Shown here: piece after piece, positions 7,905-11,567 of the stretch
Numbering within the stretch: the stretch's first letter is position 1
How the letters are laid out: each line of letters starts with the position of its first letter
Assembly: GCA_028565635.1 (NCBI GenBank)
Contig: JAOXYB010052190.1
Location: forward strand, 1 to 11,567
Direction: 5' to 3'
Source of the DNA: Phoronis ovalis
Lineage: Eukaryota; Phoronida; Phoronidae
Length of the DNA stretch: 11,567 nucleotides
The notes under the pieces: generated by a model
What the model was told of the DNA's origin: nothing
Database searches by the model: none
The model's input: the letters and a program-made list of their open reading frames with translations, nothing else
Position numbers and translations under genes: made by a program

Positions 7905-10738
7905 CACACTTAATCTTCTTGTTATTGTTGACACACCTCATGGCTGACAGCAGTCCATCAAAAACATTCGTATTTAATGTTACTGCAACAACGAATCGGA
8001 TTCAACGCAAGATTAACATGCCGTTTGACGGCAGTTTTTCAAAGTCAATGAATGCAGCACTAAGTAAGATGCGCAAGATACTGTTTGACCTTTTTCCAAA
8101 GTTACCAAATGTAACAGGCCTAAATATAAAACAAGATAACCAAAAAAAAATCTTGCAGATGCTGTTGAAATTATTCAAAAAGGGTACTGAAGGTGGAAAA
8201 GCTGTCCTTCCTCAACTAAAAGATCTGAAAGGTCCGTATTTCCCACTGCAATGCAAGTGCAAGCTTTTCATTATTGTTGGAATACTTCGGCCGACTGAAG
8301 TCGTATATGATATTAATTGTAATACAACGTTTCATTTTAATCGTAAAATTACAGATGTATTAGAGTCAGCGAAAAGATTGTACCCGAAAGTTACTAGTGC
8401 CATACGAATAAACTGCCATAACAATACAAAGATGTTATGGACAGATGCAAGTTTAAACAATACTGATCGGTTAGAAATTATTGGCTGCTATGTTGATGTG
8501 CAAAATAAAACAGTCATTTTTCCAGGGACACTTCAACTCAAGGTGCTGGATTTGTCCATTCCAAACATGGTAGAAGGGGTCCTTGAAAGTTTTACTTTTA
8601 ACAAACTTGAACAGTTGACAAACTTAACATTAGAAGGTGGCCTATCAAAGATTCCGAAGAGTATAACAGACGCCAGTTTACCTAAAATACAGAATTTAGT
8701 TTTAAGGAATAATGCATTTGTAACAATTAACTGTTCTATCATACAACAATGGGAGACACTGCAAGAAATAGATGTCAGTAACAATCGTTTAACAGAAATT
8801 CCTCGCTGCTGGTTTCGAAAGGAAACAGATTTGAATTCAGCAACTGCATCAACTGGAGTCAAAGTTTATGCTTCTGGTAATCCATATATCTGTGAATGCG
8901 ATTTAGTTAAAAAATTACAGAATATGCCAGCAGAACCTACGCTATCACCTGAATCTAAGAAACTAAATCGTACGTTAAGTGGCTTTCTAATAGGATTGGT
9001 GGATTCAGTACTATCTGGAATCCTACCAGGAAAAAAAACAGCAGACACAATGTTTCATGATGCTGATGAAATGAAGTGTTCCGGTCCGCCACTAGTCAGT
9101 GGGCAATTTATAAAAGAACTAGATGTTACTGAAGAATGTAATGCAGTGAAAGAGTGTCCTAATAATTGTCACTGTACCACGTTTAATACTGCGGAAAGAA
9201 CAACAATAACGTGTAATAATTTAACCATGTTACCAAGTACGTTACCAACAGGAAACCTTGAACTTGATCTAAGCGGCAACAATATCGGCACGTTACGTAA
9301 CCAAGACTATTTTGACCGATTGATCGTGCTGTATCTAAATAATAGTAATCTGAATACCATTGAAGAAAATGTATTTACGAATATGAAAAATATTCGTGCC
9401 ATAGATTTGAGTGATAATGAAGTGTCTCATTTGCCATTATCTTTGAAAGAAGGAATACCAAAACATCTCGAGGTGATACGCATCAATGAAAACCAGTGGA
9501 ACTGTTCTTGTGAACAAGCTTGGATGCAACCGTGGTTAAAACAACACAAAGACATCATAGAATCAACTGATTTATTGACATGTTCTGCTCCTGTACAACA
9601 TCGTGGAATGAAAGTAATTGACGTAACATTTGACTGTGATATTACCCCGGACCACACGTCTCTTATCATCGGCGTAAGTGGCTCGTGTGTTTTAATCATC
9701 CTAGTCGGTTCATTTGTCATTTATCACAGATCGGTTATCAAAGTTATGCTGTACACAAAGTTCAAATTGCACCCATTTGATCAGGATAAAATACAAGGCG
9801 ATGATAACGCCACCTGTGATGCTTTTGTTGCATATAGCACAGAGGATGGACAGTGGGTTCGTGATGAGTTGTTACCAATGCTTGAAGGGCCGAACGGTAC
9901 TGGGTATAAAACTATTATTCATGAAAGAGATTTTAAATCAGGTAAGCTAAGAACCAAGCTATATAGTATATCCCTATTGTACATTCTAAGTTACCTAAAG
10001 TTGTTTTATTTGTTAAAAAAGCTAATGGAATGTTGATGTAATCTTGGTTAACTTTTTAAAAGTTACAACTATTCTCATTCTTTATCGCAGTTAATTAAAT
10101 CTACATGTTCTCTGTTAAATTTTAAAATTCTTTAAACTAATTTCTCATACCCCTGGCGGTTGTACTTTTAACATGTACTTTAAAAGTTAAGTAATATTAA
10201 CATATTTTATATTCTTAATTAAGGTAGTCGCAGTACAACTTTTTGAACACTTTTTAAAAGGTGTTCAAAAGGGATTTTGTGCTTTTCAGCTGAAATTGAC
10301 TCTTGTGAGTTTACTTAGAGCTTATTATTTTAGGTATTATAAGTGATTTCCTTTTTAGGTATCCCCGTTGCCGAAAATATAGAGCACGCTGTGAAATCAA
10401 GCCGTCGTACTATACTCGTCCTATCTGAACATTTTCTACAAAGCCAATGGTGCAGGTTCGAGTTCCAAACAGCGCATGCCGCATTCTTAGAAAATAAGTC
10501 CAAACGACTCATATTGGTAATGTTGGAAAATTTGGGAGACACTGGGCGTTTAGACGTTGATTTACAGTCTTATCTCCACACCAATACATATCTTAGTGTT
10601 GAAGATCGTTGGTTCAAACAAAAACTTTGTTATGCAATGCCCATCACAAAAGTTGCTTCCCGGGAACGAGCACGTGTAGTCGGAGATGCTGCTGAAGGTA
10701 TCGAGTTGAATGCTGTGTATTTTAATCATGATCAATGA
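7895..10738 (+). CDS. Toll-like receptor, multiple-cysteine-cluster type; two coding exons joined 7895-9941 and 10359-10738 (copy C)
   Basis: The spliced frame gives 808 residues, a usual TLR length. Layout: signal peptide 1-17; a diverged N-terminal stretch; N-cap remnant (PLQCKC, 117-122) lacking the first cysteine; about four LRRs (190-307); C-cap NPYICEC (329-335) closing near C395; second N-cap (C421, C425, C427, C440); LRRs (LELDLSGNNI, LIVLYLNNSNL, IRAIDLSDNEV); C-cap WNCSCEQAW (535-543) to C581; membrane helix about 588-611; TIR about 641-780 with box 1 CDAFVAYS, box 2 HERDFKSG, LSEHFLQSQWC, and an RWFKQKL region in place of box 3. Exon 1 ends in phase 1 (G at 9941) and exon 2 supplies GT at 10359, rebuilding RDFKSG-IPVAENI exactly. 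The start has ACCATG context and aligns with B. Expected role: cell-surface or endosomal pattern recognition with TIR-adaptor signalling. Oddities: 125 codons lost from LRR block 1, and Ser at the BB-loop proline. Ligand unknown. Confidence 0.93.
9942..10358 (+). other. Intron splitting the TIR domain of copy C
   Basis: A 417-bp phase-1 intron with donor G|GTAAGC at 9942 and acceptor CCTTTTTAG ending at 10358. Splicing joins box 2 to the helix after the BB loop without loss of frame. Without splicing, translation runs on into about 31 intron-coded residues and stops at TGA 10034-10036, giving a receptor with half a TIR domain. A second acceptor-like TATTTTAG ends at 10332, 26 bp upstream; using it would shift the frame. 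The start of the intron is collinear with the remnant after B. Confidence 0.88.
10239..10272. repeat. Near-perfect 34-bp palindrome in the TIR intron of C
   Basis: TTTTGAACAC (10241-10250) is the exact reverse complement of GTGTTCAAAA (10261-10270). The centre TTTT/AAAA also pairs, and only two G-T pairs interrupt the full 34 bp. The RNA would form a long hairpin about 90 nt before the acceptor. It could act on splicing or be a small element remnant; neither is shown. Confidence 0.55.
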
Positions 10739-11326
10739 AGTTTCCGTTCTTTGCCAAGTAGCGTGATCAAATCTTATGAGTATATAGTTTTGCTTCATCG
10801 CCAACATTTTGCATTAATATACGCAAAATTTAATGACTCTAGGTATTAATAACTGTGAATGTGAGAGAATGTAGCTTCGCCAAACTGTAATGTTATAGAA
10901 CATGCGTAACTATTGAAATAGACAAGACATTGTATGCATGCAGCAAGTAAGCTCAGTTGCTGTTATAAATGTGATACATTGCCTTGTATGCCGGGCGTGT
11001 AAGCTATGCTATAAATGTTCCGTCTTGTACTAGATCAGTAGATTGGCTGTTCTACGTTTACATTTGCCAAATTAATACGAAATCATAGTTGATGAAATAG
11101 TATGAAGAAATTAAAGATTATATATATGTACGTACATGTATTTGTTATATATATATATAAATTATTAAAATTATAATTAAATATTAAATGAAATATGTCA
11201 ACTTGTAGAGAAAATGTGCTGACTGAGCAGGAAGATAATGCGAATAATAAAAAATATAGGAAATGCACATGTATGAACTGTACTATATGAGTTCTTCAAT
11301 AATAAAATAAATGCAATATTATATAC
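10739..11326 (+). other. 3'UTR and poly(A) signals of copy C
   Basis: AT-rich sequence after the TGA at 10736-10738 with no open frame of note. AATAAA occurs at 11246-11251 and again at 11301-11306 (within AATAAAATAAA), so the transcript could end near 11265-11330. The stretch also holds the palindrome ATGTACGTACAT (11126-11137) and a short TA run (about 11146-11159). The choice of end site is a guess. Confidence 0.45.
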
Positions 11327-11329
11327 GTA

Positions 11330-11567
11330 ACTAGATAGCCTTTTAGCAAAGGCAGGGTTGCTCATATTGGCTTTTATGAATGTTATATGACCTCCAATCT
11401 ACCTTTCGACATCATTTTTAGAATTTTGACCTTTGACCCCTAAATGACCTTTTGACCCCAAAGTCAGTAATGGCCTACCCTGGGGATGTCAAACCTCAAA
11501 TAGCATGTCCTTAACTACAACAGACTTCGAGATATGGCTTAGTGAATTTTGGACGATCAATAAATTA
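11330..11567. repeat. Probable dispersed repeat, cut by the right edge
   Basis: The composition changes from AT-rich 3'UTR to sequence built from TGACCTTTGACCCC-like words: TGACCTTTGACCC (11427-11439), TGACCTTTTGACCC (11445-11458), related GACCTCCAATCTACCTTTCGAC (about 11391-11410), then TTCGAGATATGGCTTAG (11526-11542). To my knowledge such TGACCTTTGACCC-rich units with a GAGATATGG motif are common in repeats of marine invertebrate genomes. There is no coding sequence, and the end is not in the window. Confidence 0.45.

Noticed and set aside
9714-9950. Plus-strand 78-codon frame over the TIR half of C, and the antisense frames at 8533-8862, 8866-9048 and 9427-9720
   Set aside because: Shadows of the intact TLR frame. 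All domain motifs are in the main frame.
11120-11165. TA-rich run and ATGTACGTACAT palindrome in the 3' region of C
   Set aside because: Low-complexity AT sequence typical of such 3'UTRs; too short to call a microsatellite or structural element.
1-11567. CRISPR array, prokaryotic operon, tRNA, rRNA or transposase gene
   Set aside because: None seen on either strand. The splice sites, TATA boxes and TLR genes point to animal nuclear DNA.

Overview
The window is AT-rich animal nuclear DNA: spliced genes with GT-AG introns, TATA-box promoters and long AT-rich spacers. All the recognisable coding sequence is one family, Toll-like receptors of the multiple-cysteine-cluster (protostome) type: signal peptide, a first leucine-rich-repeat block with cysteine caps, a second cysteine-capped LRR block, one membrane helix and a cytoplasmic TIR domain. 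A tight array of diverged receptor copies fits a lophotrochozoan with an expanded TLR repertoire, most likely a bivalve mollusc. The species is not identifiable from the sequence.

Layout, left to right: (A) the 5' part of a minus-strand TLR gene, 487 to 1, frameshifted and running off the left edge; (spacer 1) 488-1585; (B) a plus-strand TLR pseudogene with a TATA box at 1586, a 5'UTR intron and coding remains at 2054-4565, with four frame shifts and no second TIR exon; (D) a minus-strand TLR pseudogene, about 6290 to 4820, with several stops and frame shifts and both ends lost; (spacer 2) 6291-7525; (C) a plus-strand TLR gene with an intact spliced frame, 7895-9941 joined to 10359-10738 (808 aa); then 3'UTR and, at the right edge, a probable dispersed repeat.

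A resembles D and B resembles C, both in sequence and in the roughly 1.6 kb head-to-head spacing. The simplest history is that one divergent TLR pair was tandemly duplicated as a unit of about 5.8-6.0 kb. The outer copies (A, C) would keep their 3' ends, while the inner copies (B, D) were cut where they meet tail to tail. The junction can be placed at about 4800-4826, inside B's TIR intron on one side and D's second LRR block on the other, and a perfect 18-bp palindrome lies on it.

C is the only gene here that looks able to make a full receptor, but it has changed. Relative to B it has lost 125 codons of the first LRR block in frame, the first cysteine of the N-terminal LRR cap, and the TIR BB-loop proline (Ser in C, Pro in B). 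Its promoter carries a 105-bp tandem duplication, and its leader has an upstream ORF overlapping the start codon. All homology statements come from reading and hand alignment; no database search was run.
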